Below, piece after piece: positions 1 to 8,601 of a stretch of DNA of 64,000 bases. The stretch is from Serratia sp. DD3 (GTDB taxonomy: Bacteria; Pseudomonadota; Gammaproteobacteria; Enterobacterales; Enterobacteriaceae), in the NCBI RefSeq assembly GCF_000496755.2, contig NZ_AYKS02000071.1, positions 346,785-410,784 on the forward strand, given 5' to 3'. The translations under genes and the position numbers were made by a program. Under the pieces are notes generated by a model. The model was not told where the DNA came from, searched no databases, and was given only the letters and a program-made list of their open reading frames with translations. Within the stretch, counting starts at the first letter, position 1; every line of letters begins with the position of its first letter.

Positions 1-230
1 ATCAGCGTCATGACAAAAGGCGTTTTCTGATCCCATAACAACCCTTGTTCACGGGCAATGACCATTTCACCTTGCGAGCGCAACGGCTGTGGCAGGCCTT
101 TGATACTGCGAGTCTGATCAAAATGAGCGCGAACCACCGGTTGTTCGGTAAAACGCTGCTGCAATTCATCCAGCGTGACGGCACTAACCCACGGAGTGAA
201 CAGCAGAATAAATAGAGGCCAGTACTTCAT
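1..230 (-). CDS. apeL: LolA-like outer-membrane carrier protein of the aryl polyene cluster (partial)
   Basis: This is the first 76 codons of a gene that leaves the window on the left. The translation begins MKYWPLFILLFTPWVSAVTL, a short signal peptide, and continues with a LolA-like stretch (FTEQPVVRAHFDQTRSIKG, then GEMVIAREQGLLWDQKTPF). LolA proteins carry lipidated cargo across the periplasm; in aryl polyene clusters a LolA-like protein presumably helps move the pigment lipid to the outer membrane. Its ATG overlaps the TGA of the upstream thioesterase gene (ATGA at 227-230), so the two are translationally coupled. The symbol follows from position in an operon whose order matches apeB to apeL. 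Confidence 0.8.
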   Translation of the reverse strand, partial: MKYWPLFILLFTPWVSAVTLDELQQRFTEQPVVRAHFDQTRSIKGLPQPLRSQGEMVIAREQGLLWDQKTPFVMTL

Positions 231-649
231 GGTGTCACTCCCATTCGTTCAAACAGAATTGCCGGGCAGACAAAACACATCTCCCCACTCTTTTCTTCTA
301 CCGCCACCTGAATGGTGTAACCGGTAGTGGTACATTTGCCGCTAGCTGCATCAAAAATCTGATAGTCAATGCGCAAACGGTTTTCATATTCTGTTAACCG
401 GGCACAGACGCGGATCCGTTGTTCAAAAGTCAGGATGTTGCGGTACTTCACCCGAGTGTCCACCACTGGCCAAAGATAACCCGATGCTTTCATCTGCCGA
501 TAACCATAATCAAACTGGTTCAGTAATGCCTCGCGGGCAATTTCAAAGTAGCGAAAGTAGTTACCGTGCCAGACCACCGCCATCATATCGACATCATGGA
601 AGGGCACTGAAAGCTCTACTTCAGCAGTAAAACGGGGATCGTTGAGCAC
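227..649 (-). CDS. apeK: Acyl-CoA/ACP thioesterase of the 4HBT hot-dog family, aryl polyene cluster
   Basis: A 140-residue single hot-dog domain, the usual length for 4-hydroxybenzoyl-CoA thioesterases. Near the N-terminus FHDVDMMAVVWHGNYFRYFE matches the family signature, with the catalytic-type Asp in the HDVD segment and the conserved HGNYFRYFE helix. It starts with GTG at 649, preceded by AGGAG, three bases after the apeJ stop. In APE biosynthesis ApeK is thought to release or edit acyl chains on the carrier proteins; the true substrate cannot be read from sequence. Confidence 0.85.
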   Translation of the reverse strand: MLNDPRFTAEVELSVPFHDVDMMAVVWHGNYFRYFEIAREALLNQFDYGYRQMKASGYLWPVVDTRVKYRNILTFEQRIRVCARLTEYENRLRIDYQIFDAASGKCTTTGYTIQVAVEEKSGEMCFVCPAILFERMGVTP

Positions 650-652
650 CCT

Positions 653-2386
653 TTACTCCTTATCAACAGGTTGGCCAGGAAGTTGCCAGAAATCGAAAAA
701 ATTAAACCAATCGAGCGGCGACGCCAGCGCATAATGTTCCAGGCGCTCCGCATAGCGATCAACCGCTTGTTGCAGTGCTCCCTGGCGGTCCGCACGTGGT
801 AACAGTAACGGGTTGGCGAAGGGTTCACAGTGTAAATACAGTTTCCCTTGCTGACGCAGGGCAAAAACCAGTAATACTGGGCAGCGCAAGACCGACGCCA
901 GAATAAAAGGCCCCTGAGGAAAAGGTGCCGGACGCCCCATAAAACGGCTCCAAACCACACGCCAGTCACCACCGCGTTGCCGGTTAACTGCGACACGATC
1001 GCCAACAATGGCAACCCATTCACCACAGTCCAGCTTCTCTTTCAGCAATATGGCACTCTCAGGGCCGAGATGATTAACCGGGATCAGATTCAACCCTGCC
1101 TGTGGAGCCATCTCTGCCATAATCTGTTTGAAACGTTGCGCGTTATCAGTAAACACCAACGCGTTGATGGTCTTACTGCCTTGTTGTTGAGCCAGAGCAC
1201 GACAGGCTTCAACATCCCCTAAATGTGACACCAACAGCAATTTTCCCGTTGGTGAAGGAACATCCAGAGTGGCCTCAGCCCCCGGTGCAAAAATAACATC
1301 CCGCCCCAATTGCAGCTCGCCTCGCCAACTGGCAATTTTGTCCAGCATGGCGTCACCAAAGCGCAAAAAATGTTGGTAGCTATTGCAACCGGCTGGGATC
1401 GGGCGCTCACGCTGGGTTAATTCATACCTCACCCGCTTGAGCCAGTTTTGCGAAGCACGGCGTGCCTGATGTGCACCAAGCCAATAAGCGGCCACGACCG
1501 GGTAGAGTAACAGTGAAAATGCTTTACGCCCCAGCAGTCGCCAGACAGTAAGCATGAGTCGCATCCCCCATAGCCCCTTGACCTCCTTTTGCTGTGCCCA
1601 GTGTGAGCTGGAACGGCGCAATAGCAGCGCTGGGATTCGTGGCAGCATGCCGAAGAACAGACGAGTATGCATCAGTGAAATACGGCAGTTATCTTTCAAT
1701 GCATCAAAGTGCGACAGACCATCCTGCGGATAGGTGACGCGAGTGGGGACGAAATAACTACGGTTACCTTGCCAGTAGAGCCGCACCATCACTTCAGTAT
1801 CAAAATCCATCCGTTTACCCAGGGCTACCTGCTGCGCTAATTGCAACGTAGGCGCCAGCGGATAAACGCGAAAACCGCACATGCTATCTTTTAACTGCAA
1901 AGAGAGGGTTTCAATCCACACCCAGACATGGGTTATCCAGCGGCCATAACGACGCGAACGTGGGATTGAATCGTCATAAATCGGTTGCCCGGAAATTAAC
2001 GCACTGGGATGCTGCTGTGCCAACGCCATCAGTTTAGGAATATCTTCAATGGTGTGTTGCCCATCCGCATCCACCTGAATCGCGTGGGTAAACCCCTGTT
2101 GAAAAGCCTCTTCCAACCCGCGAATTACCGCAGTCCCTTTACCGGAATTGTGAGCAAGACGTACCAGCGTCACATGAGGATAACGCCCCACCAAATGTTC
2201 AAGCTCTTGGCGTGTCGCTTCATCACTGCCATCGTCCACCACAAAGCAGGGCAAACCAAAGGGCTGCAAACGTGTCAACACGCTAGCCATCATGGCTCCG
2301 TGATTATAACAAGGGATCACCACACAGAAATGGCAGGCTACGGGGGTTAGCGACATAGCAGTTAATGACATGGCAGTTAACGACAT
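653..2386 (-). CDS. apeJ: Bifunctional glycosyltransferase family 2 / lysophospholipid-type acyltransferase, aryl polyene cluster
   Basis: A two-domain fusion of 577 residues. Residues about 18-250 are a GT-A fold GT2 domain (VVIPCYNHG; FVVDDGSDE; the metal-binding DADGQH). Residues about 330-560 resemble HtrB/LpxL-type acyltransferases, with SHLGDVEA giving an H-x4-E pair and a later VAIVGDRVAV segment. The pair would assemble the glycolipid anchor of the aryl polyene at the inner membrane. The N-terminus is a tandem repeat MSLTAMSLTAMSLT from a 15-bp DNA repeat, so ATGs at 2386, 2371 and 2356 are all possible; 2386 overlaps the end of apeI by 10 bp. Confidence 0.85.
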   Translation of the reverse strand: MSLTAMSLTAMSLTPVACHFCVVIPCYNHGAMMASVLTRLQPFGLPCFVVDDGSDEATRQELEHLVGRYPHVTLVRLAHNSGKGTAVIRGLEEAFQQGFTHAIQVDADGQHTIEDIPKLMALAQQHPSALISGQPIYDDSIPRSRRYGRWITHVWVWIETLSLQLKDSMCGFRVYPLAPTLQLAQQVALGKRMDFDTEVMVRLYWQGNRSYFVPTRVTYPQDGLSHFDALKDNCRISLMHTRLFFGMLPRIPALLLRRSSSHWAQQKEVKGLWGMRLMLTVWRLLGRKAFSLLLYPVVAAYWLGAHQARRASQNWLKRVRYELTQRERPIPAGCNSYQHFLRFGDAMLDKIASWRGELQLGRDVIFAPGAEATLDVPSPTGKLLLVSHLGDVEACRALAQQQGSKTINALVFTDNAQRFKQIMAEMAPQAGLNLIPVNHLGPESAILLKEKLDCGEWVAIVGDRVAVNRQRGGDWRVVWSRFMGRPAPFPQGPFILASVLRCPVLLVFALRQQGKLYLHCEPFANPLLLPRADRQGALQQAVDRYAERLEHYALASPLDWFNFFDFWQLPGQPVDKE

Positions 2387-2730
2387 AGACGGATCTTCCC
2401 ACTGCTGGCAGTCTGTCGCGCGTCACCATCATGACGTTGATAACTGAAGGTTAATACCTGCCGCTCTTCCTGCCAGTTAAGCAGCAATGTCACTCTATTT
2501 TCCGGCAGCAAAGGGGCTTGAAACTTAACGTTCGATATACTGTGAAAACGAAAACCCGGTGCCAGCAGCGTAGTGGCGTAATGCATCACCCAATTTAATT
2601 GAGCAACACCAGGCAACAGTGGCTGGGCAGCAAAATGACCCTTAAACCAGAATGAAGCCGGGTCAAGCCACAGGACGATTTCCGCTTGTGATGCCTGCAA
2701 CAAATGACTTTCAATTTCATGTGGTTGCAT
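2377..2730 (-). CDS. apeI: Hot-dog 3-hydroxyacyl-ACP dehydratase, aryl polyene cluster
   Basis: A 117-residue FabZ/FabA-like hot-dog protein. The segment WFKGHFAAQPLLPGVAQL carries the HF...PGV dehydratase signature including the catalytic His. ApeI works in the type II polyketide-like cycle that builds the conjugated chain, removing water from 3-hydroxyacyl-ACP. The start is placed at ATG 2730 because AGGAGC lies eight bases upstream and MQPHEIE fits family N-termini. The gene overlaps the end of apeH by 14 bp. Confidence 0.87.
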   Translation of the reverse strand: MQPHEIESHLLQASQAEIVLWLDPASFWFKGHFAAQPLLPGVAQLNWVMHYATTLLAPGFRFHSISNVKFQAPLLPENRVTLLLNWQEERQVLTFSYQRHDGDARQTASSGKIRLCR

Positions 2731-4078
2731 GAAAAAGCTCCTGTAATTGCGCATAGACACGCTTATTCATACTGTTGACCGGTATCTCATCGATAATACG
2801 CCAGTAACGGGGAACGGTAACTGGCTCTAACCGAGGCAACAACGCACGACGCCACTCAAGTTCCTGTGCCGCCTTACTATACTGTTGCCATTGTTGCCGC
2901 ATAGGTTCATCCAGCACCAGCAGAGCACCAATCCCCTGACGACCACCGCAACTCACTGACAGAGCTACCGCCTCCTTCACCCCTTCCAATTCCAGCAAGC
3001 GTTGTTCAATCTCGTCCAACGAAATTCGCTTCTCTTCAATCTTCACGACACGGCCACAGCGCCCCTGCAAACGGAACAAGCCGTTATCATCAAACTGCAA
3101 AATATCATCAAGCAACTGGCCCTGACTGTCGGGTATTAGGGGGGAAATAGCACGAAACACCTCACCATCGGCGTGGATCTTTACCCCCGGGAAGCATTGC
3201 CAAAGGATATCCTCCTGCTGGCGATGGCACCACGCCATAATCCCGGTTTCAGTACTGCCGTAGATTTCCTCAGGCCATACTCCCAACCAATGAGCAGTTT
3301 GAACCACATCTTCCCATGGCAGGACGCCACCAGCGGAAAGCACCATCGCTACCGATGGCGGTGTCAGTTGATGATCCAAACGTTTTAAAAAGGCCGGGCT
3401 GCTGATAAACGCATAGCGATAGGCAGGATTCAACGCGGCCAACTGCTCGGTGTAATAGAGCATCGCCGCATGTAGCGGCAACCCTAACGCCATGGGCAGA
3501 AAGATACGGAAAGTAAGCCCATAAAGATGCTGTGGCACCACAGAGGCGACAACACGGCAGCCAGCAAGGCGTTCAGCAAAGCGGTCCGCCAATAATAGCG
3601 CTTCACGATCCAGGCAGGTGATAGGCTTAATGACTCGTCGCGGCTGCCCGGTGGAACCAGAGGTAAATAACTCGACATAAGCTGACGGGTCAATTGCAGG
3701 TAATGGCTCACACTGTTCAGCCTGTTGATTAGCAGAATGAATGACAACGGTTGGACCACCCCAGGTCAGCATGCGGTCTGCCAATACGCCATTAAACAGG
3801 GCTTGTTGTTCCTCTAGCAGCGAAACCCGGCTATGCCCTGGAATAATCGGTGTTTTCCCTGCATGCAGCATCGCTAATAATGCGACGATAAATAAATAGC
3901 TGTTTTCAAAACAGAGCGCCCAGCGTTGACCCTCGTGCTGTTGCAGGGTTTTCACCAACAGCGTGACATCATAACGCAGCTGCCCCAGGGTCCAGGTCTG
4001 TTCGCCCAGCCAGGCAACCGGTGTGTCATCCGGACGAGGTGCACTCAACCACTGTGCCAGAGGAAGCGGCTTGATCAT
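2717..4078 (-). CDS. apeH: AMP-dependent acyl-ACP/CoA ligase, aryl polyene starter activation
   Basis: An ANL-superfamily adenylating enzyme of 453 residues. The AMP-binding P-loop FTSGSTGQPRRV, the motif EIYGSTETGI and the hinge LQGRCGRVVKIEEKRIS are all present, with a shortened C-terminal domain ending in the catalytic-Lys region SMNKRVY. In characterised APE systems ApeH activates 4-hydroxybenzoate (or a related aryl acid) and loads it onto a carrier protein to prime synthesis. ATG 4078 overlaps the TGA of apeG (ATGA), showing tight coupling. Confidence 0.87.
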   Translation of the reverse strand: MIKPLPLAQWLSAPRPDDTPVAWLGEQTWTLGQLRYDVTLLVKTLQQHEGQRWALCFENSYLFIVALLAMLHAGKTPIIPGHSRVSLLEEQQALFNGVLADRMLTWGGPTVVIHSANQQAEQCEPLPAIDPSAYVELFTSGSTGQPRRVIKPITCLDREALLLADRFAERLAGCRVVASVVPQHLYGLTFRIFLPMALGLPLHAAMLYYTEQLAALNPAYRYAFISSPAFLKRLDHQLTPPSVAMVLSAGGVLPWEDVVQTAHWLGVWPEEIYGSTETGIMAWCHRQQEDILWQCFPGVKIHADGEVFRAISPLIPDSQGQLLDDILQFDDNGLFRLQGRCGRVVKIEEKRISLDEIEQRLLELEGVKEAVALSVSCGGRQGIGALLVLDEPMRQQWQQYSKAAQELEWRRALLPRLEPVTVPRYWRIIDEIPVNSMNKRVYAQLQELFHATT

Positions 4079-4656
4079 GGGGCGGCTCGTTTTATCACCT
4101 GGCGGCGTACCAGCCATTCGCCCATCATCAATATTCCCATCAGCACATAGGCTATCATGCCGTTCCAAGTCGTCCATAACCACATCTCACCATATAAAAC
4201 GGTAAATAGTGCCATTGCACCATTTAAAATAAAAAACACGCACCATATTTGCGTTACCTTGCGGGTATAACGTACTCCCTCTGGGGGGAGTTCCGGTGCC
4301 TGCAAACGTGCCAAGCGCTCAACCAGCGGCATTGAACTCCATAGTGAACTGCCGAATAACACCAGCATCACCAGATTCACCATCACGGGATAAAACAACA
4401 ACAACTGGTGCGCTTGCAGCAGATAGCTCAAGATGCATAAGGCAACCCCCGCCGAAACAACGCTTTGTATCACCAGGCGCATCGGGCCAATAGTCTGGCG
4501 GACCTGACGAACTCGCAAGATCAGCAAAAAAACCATCAGCGGCACTAACCAACGCAGACCGTTATAGGTCAAACCAAACCAGATAAGAAATGGCCAAGCC
4601 AGCAGCATCAGCGCTGTAATCAGTTGTATACCCCGCTGCAAACGGTAACCACCCAT
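4075..4656 (-). CDS. apeG: Small integral membrane protein of the aryl polyene cluster
   Basis: A 193-residue protein with about six hydrophobic segments, for example LITALMLLAWPFLIWFG, WLVPLMVFLLIL and IWCVFFILNGAMALF. It resembles COG4648-type membrane proteins found at this position in APE clusters. Its role is not known; membrane-linked pigment assembly or transport is an inference from context. It starts eight bases after the end of the upstream ACP gene. Confidence 0.78.
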   Translation of the reverse strand: MGGYRLQRGIQLITALMLLAWPFLIWFGLTYNGLRWLVPLMVFLLILRVRQVRQTIGPMRLVIQSVVSAGVALCILSYLLQAHQLLLFYPVMVNLVMLVLFGSSLWSSMPLVERLARLQAPELPPEGVRYTRKVTQIWCVFFILNGAMALFTVLYGEMWLWTTWNGMIAYVLMGILMMGEWLVRRQVIKRAAP

Positions 4657-4664
4657 AGGGATTA

Positions 4665-4913
4665 TTATTCTCGCAGCAGGTTTTCTACCGCATCCACCAC
4701 ATCCTGCACGGTACGGACGGCTTTAAAGGTTTCAGGCTTGATCTTTTTGCCGGTTTTCTTTTGCAGATGCACGATCATGTCAACCGCATCAATACTATCC
4801 AGCTCAAGGTCCTCATACAGACGGGCCTCTGGCTTAATATCATCAGGGGAAATTTCAAATAGTTTACCCAGAAGATCAGATACTTCCTGATAAATGGCAT
4901 GTTGTTCTGTCAT
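4665..4913 (-). CDS. apeF: Acyl carrier protein, second of a tandem pair
   Basis: An 82-residue acyl carrier protein. Ser40 in LELDSIDAVDM is the expected phosphopantetheine site. The start at 4913 (MTEQHAIY) fits ACP length; an upstream in-frame extension does not look like ACP sequence. ApeF is regarded as the carrier used during chain elongation, ApeE for priming. It lies 13 bp downstream of apeE, and the two proteins share the DSIDA core but little else. Confidence 0.88.
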   Translation of the reverse strand: MTEQHAIYQEVSDLLGKLFEISPDDIKPEARLYEDLELDSIDAVDMIVHLQKKTGKKIKPETFKAVRTVQDVVDAVENLLRE

Positions 4914-4926
4914 AGCGGATGGGCTC

Positions 4927-5184
4927 TTAAGCGCGTTGATTTTGGATGAAAGAAGCCAGCGTCGCCACAGAATAGAAATGCTGACGCATCTCTTCACTCT
5001 CTGCGGACAACACGATGCCGTATTGGTTTTTCACCATCAGCCCCAACTCCAGAGCATCGATGGAGTCCAACCCCAGACCTTCACCAAACAGTGCCGCGTC
5101 AGTATCGATATCATCAGGCGACAGCTCATCCAGATTCAATGTATTGATAATCAGGTTTTTTATTTCAAGATAGAGAGCTTGCAT
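4927..5184 (-). CDS. apeE: Acyl carrier protein, first of a tandem pair
   Basis: An 85-residue acyl carrier protein starting MQALYLEIKN at ATG 5184, with AAGGA eight bases upstream. Ser41 in LGLDSIDALEL is the phosphopantetheine attachment residue. By order in the operon it is ApeE, the carrier thought to receive the aryl starter from the ligase ApeH. Confidence 0.88.
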   Translation of the reverse strand: MQALYLEIKNLIINTLNLDELSPDDIDTDAALFGEGLGLDSIDALELGLMVKNQYGIVLSAESEEMRQHFYSVATLASFIQNQRA

Positions 5185-5243
5185 TATTATTTTTCCTTGC
5201 AACGAAATTATTCCCATCACCAATCACACCGCAGAGATTGGGG

Positions 5244-6107
5244 TTACCCGCGTTTACCCGTATCACTGACTGGTGCCAGCTCATCGGAGTTCCCTCGGAT
5301 ACCCTCTACCTGCAGCTTGATTGAGCTTGGGTATAGTCCTGGTGATAGTAGATGCAAAATATGCTGGTTGAGCCGCCTGGCAGCCAGTGCCGGCTGTGGT
5401 GATTTTGCATCAGTAAATTGTTTAATCGGTACCCGCTCACCCACTGCCACCTGAAACAGGGGTTTTCTGGGGGGGATGTCATACCATCTGCTTTGCTTAT
5501 CAAGCAGATGCTCACTGCAGCGGATCACCACCACACGTAAATCACAACCGCAGCGCACAGCGATATTGGCGGCACCTCGCTGCAACACCATCTGCTCCCC
5601 CTGACGTGTGCGTGTCCCCTCGGGGAAAATCAGGATAGTATCCCCCTGGGCAAGGCGCTGCTGGCTGGCTGGGAGTAACTCATCCGCCTGACTATTAATC
5701 AGATAACCTGCCGCACGGATCACCCCACCAATAAACGGATTGCGCAATAATGAACTTTTTACCAGGCAGTCTGTTTCCGGCATCACCGACGCCAACAGCA
5801 CATAGTCTATCAAGGTCGGGTGGTTGGCGACTATCAGACAACCACGTTCCTTGCGCAGCAGCTCAAGACCATCAATGCGATAGTCAAGTACCCCCAGCAC
5901 TTTGGCCGTCGACAGAAAAAAGCGAAAGCTGGTAGCAATACTGTAGCGAGCCAGGCTACGCCGCTTGGCCTCATTGCGATACAACACCAACAGCAGATTA
6001 AACCAAACCAGCGACAGCAATAGCCCGCCAATACCAAACAGCACAAAGCACCACCCGGTCATAACCAGCCGCCAAAGCCGGTTTATGCGCGCGTACAGGG
6101 GATTCAT
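5244..6107 (-). CDS. apeD: 1-acyl-glycerol-3-phosphate-type acyltransferase, aryl polyene cluster
   Basis: A 287-residue PlsC-family acyltransferase. One N-terminal membrane segment (about residues 20-45) is followed by VANHPTLIDY (a variant of the HX4D motif) and LIFPEGTRTR. It probably esterifies the aryl polyene lipid or its anchor. ATG 6107 overlaps the apeC TGA (ATGA). The last 30 or so residues (from SSIKLQVEG onward) are encoded by DNA resembling the end of an ERIC repeat, so the tail is probably not ancestral. Confidence 0.83.
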   Translation of the reverse strand: MNPLYARINRLWRLVMTGWCFVLFGIGGLLLSLVWFNLLLVLYRNEAKRRSLARYSIATSFRFFLSTAKVLGVLDYRIDGLELLRKERGCLIVANHPTLIDYVLLASVMPETDCLVKSSLLRNPFIGGVIRAAGYLINSQADELLPASQQRLAQGDTILIFPEGTRTRQGEQMVLQRGAANIAVRCGCDLRVVVIRCSEHLLDKQSRWYDIPPRKPLFQVAVGERVPIKQFTDAKSPQPALAARRLNQHILHLLSPGLYPSSIKLQVEGIRGNSDELAPVSDTGKRG

Positions 6108-6826
6108 GCCCGGCTCCAGTGCCACATCAATCTCTCCCCTGGGATCGAAAACAGCGGCACAGCACTTAAGTAATGTTGCAAAAACTGCAAGCTTTGTGGC
6201 AATGCAGGTTCTTCCCCGTACTCCACCGCCTGACTGGTACATTGCAACGTTTCTCCACGCTCAAATACCATGGCCACTGCATAAGCCCAGGTCGGCATCT
6301 GTTCAGGCAGGCTGTCATGGTAAAACTCGGGTAACATACCGTCAAAATCCACCATTAATACCCGTTGATAGCCTGCCTGTAATAGACAAGTCACTTCACA
6401 CAACCCTTGCTGAAAAGTATCGATACCGGCAGCCAATGAGGATGAAACCAATGGTTGTTGAGCCGCAATAGTCAAATGCCCTACCGCCGAATTATGCACC
6501 GAGGTGGTGAAGTCACTGGGAGAAACCGGCAACTGCTCCGCCAGGGCTGACAAGATGCGATAATTGCGTTCCAGTTCACCATGACGGCTGGTGTACAGCA
6601 CAGCATCAATTTGATGGCGGCGTAACATCGCCAAGCCACACTCCACCGCCAACCGACTGCCTGACGCCAAGCGACGCGCCGTCATCATTGAAAGCTCGCT
6701 TAGCTTCGCCTGTGGTTCTGAGGGCACAATAGCATGGGGCTGCTGCGACCACTGATACCACTGCGCTGCCTCGCTCAAACCAGGTGCCCTGGCCTGCCAG
6801 TCAATAATATTTAAAGCCAATTTCAT
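6104..6826 (-). CDS. apeC: Ketosynthase-like chain length factor, aryl polyene cluster
   Basis: A 240-residue protein of the shortened ketoacyl-synthase N-terminal type. It keeps the thiolase-fold pattern (VLYTSRHGELERNY; VHNSAVGHLTIAAQ) but lacks a catalytic Cys-His-His triad. In known APE systems ApeC is the chain length factor partner of the ketosynthase ApeO, which is not in this window and should lie beyond the left edge. ATGA overlap with apeD. Confidence 0.83.
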   Translation of the reverse strand: MKLALNIIDWQARAPGLSEAAQWYQWSQQPHAIVPSEPQAKLSELSMMTARRLASGSRLAVECGLAMLRRHQIDAVLYTSRHGELERNYRILSALAEQLPVSPSDFTTSVHNSAVGHLTIAAQQPLVSSSLAAGIDTFQQGLCEVTCLLQAGYQRVLMVDFDGMLPEFYHDSLPEQMPTWAYAVAMVFERGETLQCTSQAVEYGEEPALPQSLQFLQHYLSAVPLFSIPGERLMWHWSRA

Positions 6827-6906
6827 CTAAGTAAGCGCATCCGCAATCAATGGGTGACTCTGAGAGAGTGACAGGGAGTCAGTGCAACAAAAATGCTGCC
6901 ATTTTA

Positions 6907-7965
6907 TTAAAATTTTTGACATATCAGTAAAGTATGCCCAATTCCGAGGTTATCAACGCGTTTCTCTAGCCGAAAACCCGCCATTTCCAGGTAATGACAA
7001 AACTTCTCTACACTATAAAAACGGCTATTACCGTTAGCCATACAAGTGAAATAGAGCGATGACGCATTCAAGCTGAATGCTGCGGCCTCAAATTTTTGCG
7101 CATCCCAGAAGAGTTCCATAATACACAGCCGAGCGCCGGGCTTCATCACACCCGCGACGCGGTTCAGAATGGCAATAATTTGTTCTGGTGAGAAACAGTC
7201 AAGGAACTGACTCATCCACCAGATGTCGGCTTCGCCAGGTAATGGGGCATCACCCAGCATATCTACCGCATGGAAACCGATGCGATGAGATAATCCTGCC
7301 GCTTCAATATTCTCGCGAGCCAAGGCAATTTGCTGGGGTAAATCTAATAATGTCACGGAGACATCATTATCATGCTGGCAGCAACGGAGCGCCCACTTAC
7401 CTGTATTGCCCCCCACGTCGTATAAAGAGCCCGGTTGATAGGCAAATATATGTGGCAATACTGCGTCAAACGCGCCGTCTGAATAGTAATGATCAAAAGC
7501 GAACCAGCTTTCACGCGCCGCATGAGGTAATTGTGATAAGGCCGGATAAATGGTTGGCCACTCACCAAATACTTTCAAGCCTGTTGGCTTTCCTGCTTTA
7601 AGTGCTTCTTCTAAAGAGAATAACCCCTGATAGCAAACATCTTGGGTGAAATCCATATTCACACGGGTCATGGTATCGTGAAGCAGAAAATGACCAACCT
7701 TGGCAATATAGTAATGATCCTCTTTACAGGTCACTATACGCCCACTTAGCCCCATATCCAGTAACACGCTGACTGCATATTCATTAATATTACTGTTATT
7801 GGTGATATCTCGCAGAGTGGCTCCACGCTTTCCCTGTTTGTCTAGATAATCCAGTACGCCGGTATTACGTAAACAAAGTGCCGTTTGAAACAGCATAGGT
7901 GCAAAAGCAATTCGTTGTGCCTCGGTAATGGCATCGAGGGCACTGAGCTTATCATGCTCATACAT
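6907..7965 (-). CDS. apeB: SAM-dependent O-methyltransferase, aryl polyene cluster
   Basis: A 352-residue class I methyltransferase of the plant-type O-methyltransferase family. It has an N-terminal winged-helix dimerisation region (residues about 10-100), then the SAM motif YDVGGNTGKWA and MLGDAPLPGEADIWWMSQFL. It probably methylates the aryl head group of the pigment. It ends 80 bp before apeC, the widest gap inside the operon. Confidence 0.82.
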   Translation of the reverse strand: MYEHDKLSALDAITEAQRIAFAPMLFQTALCLRNTGVLDYLDKQGKRGATLRDITNNSNINEYAVSVLLDMGLSGRIVTCKEDHYYIAKVGHFLLHDTMTRVNMDFTQDVCYQGLFSLEEALKAGKPTGLKVFGEWPTIYPALSQLPHAARESWFAFDHYYSDGAFDAVLPHIFAYQPGSLYDVGGNTGKWALRCCQHDNDVSVTLLDLPQQIALARENIEAAGLSHRIGFHAVDMLGDAPLPGEADIWWMSQFLDCFSPEQIIAILNRVAGVMKPGARLCIMELFWDAQKFEAAAFSLNASSLYFTCMANGNSRFYSVEKFCHYLEMAGFRLEKRVDNLGIGHTLLICQKF

Positions 7966-7992
7966 TTTTCACGCAATCCCTTAAGCTGGTCT

Positions 7993-8104
7993 CGCTATCT
8001 TTCAAATTGCCTGTGCGTTAGCGGTACTCAGCCTGCCACCAGGTCATTTATCCCCTTGGTGACTCTTTAACTTACAGCAACTGACATGATTTGGAGTCTA
8101 TCCC
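7993..8104. repeat. Decayed ERIC-type repeat
   Basis: The stretch starting TTTCAAATTGCCTGTGCG and ending near GGAGTCTATCCCC follows the order of an ERIC element (TTCAAGTTGCTTGGGTGTT ... CACCCTAGTCAC ... CTCAGTTGCC) but with many substitutions. It lies between apeB and the upstream lipoprotein gene. Confidence 0.45.
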
Positions 8105-8110
8105 CATCAC

Positions 8111-8157
8111 CATTCAAGCCACAGCGATGTTGACTGCAACTTGAATGAGTCTGGATA
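8111..8157. repeat. Short inverted-repeat element related to the one at 60256
   Basis: CATTCAAGCCACAG at 8111-8124 pairs imperfectly with CTGCAACTTGAATG at 8134-8147, followed by a GGATATA tail. The same arms and tail bound a longer element at 60256-60354, so this looks like a shortened copy. Confidence 0.4.
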
Positions 8158-8211
8158 TAAAAAATAGTTTCATTGGACCACGACCGACCCAATGTTAATC
8201 AACACTAATAA

Positions 8212-8601
8212 TTATAATCCAGCGCCTGCTGACAGGTTCAACTGAATATCTTTATCGAGATTGAGTACCCAACGATTATAACTCTTATGAATCTTACCAC
8301 CGGAGGATTGCAAATTGAGGCTACTGACATAGTTAATGGAATAGCTGGTTGCTGTATAATTAATGCGAATTTCTGCAACGTGGTCACGTGCTTGCTGGCG
8401 GCCATTAATGACACCTGGACTGACTTGCGTCATGATCCACTGACGTTGCTGCCCCGCGTTTAGAATAGCATCTCTTACCTGAGTTTCAGTATGGCCTGCA
8501 GTTACCGTACTGTGAACTTGAACTACTGGCGCGGTCCGTGCACAACCTGCCAGAGTAACTATTACAGTGAGAGCGACACACCATTTTAAGAATTTTCCCA
8601 T
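8212..8601 (-). CDS. Small secreted lipoprotein upstream of the aryl polyene genes
   Basis: A 129-residue lipoprotein. A charged, then hydrophobic leader ends in the lipobox VTLAGC, so Cys20 should be lipidated. The mature part has no catalytic motif; it alternates short strands (HVAEIRINYTATSYSINYV). GGAG lies upstream of the ATG. A small lipoprotein often heads aryl polyene clusters, so this may be ApeA, but I do not recognise the family with certainty. Confidence 0.65.
   Translation of the reverse strand: MGKFLKWCVALTVIVTLAGCARTAPVVQVHSTVTAGHTETQVRDAILNAGQQRQWIMTQVSPGVINGRQQARDHVAEIRINYTATSYSINYVSSLNLQSSGGKIHKSYNRWVLNLDKDIQLNLSAGAGL

Noticed and set aside
5965..6471. 168-codon plus-strand ORF opposite apeC/apeD
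   Set aside because: It overlaps two operon genes in antisense and has no recognisable domain.
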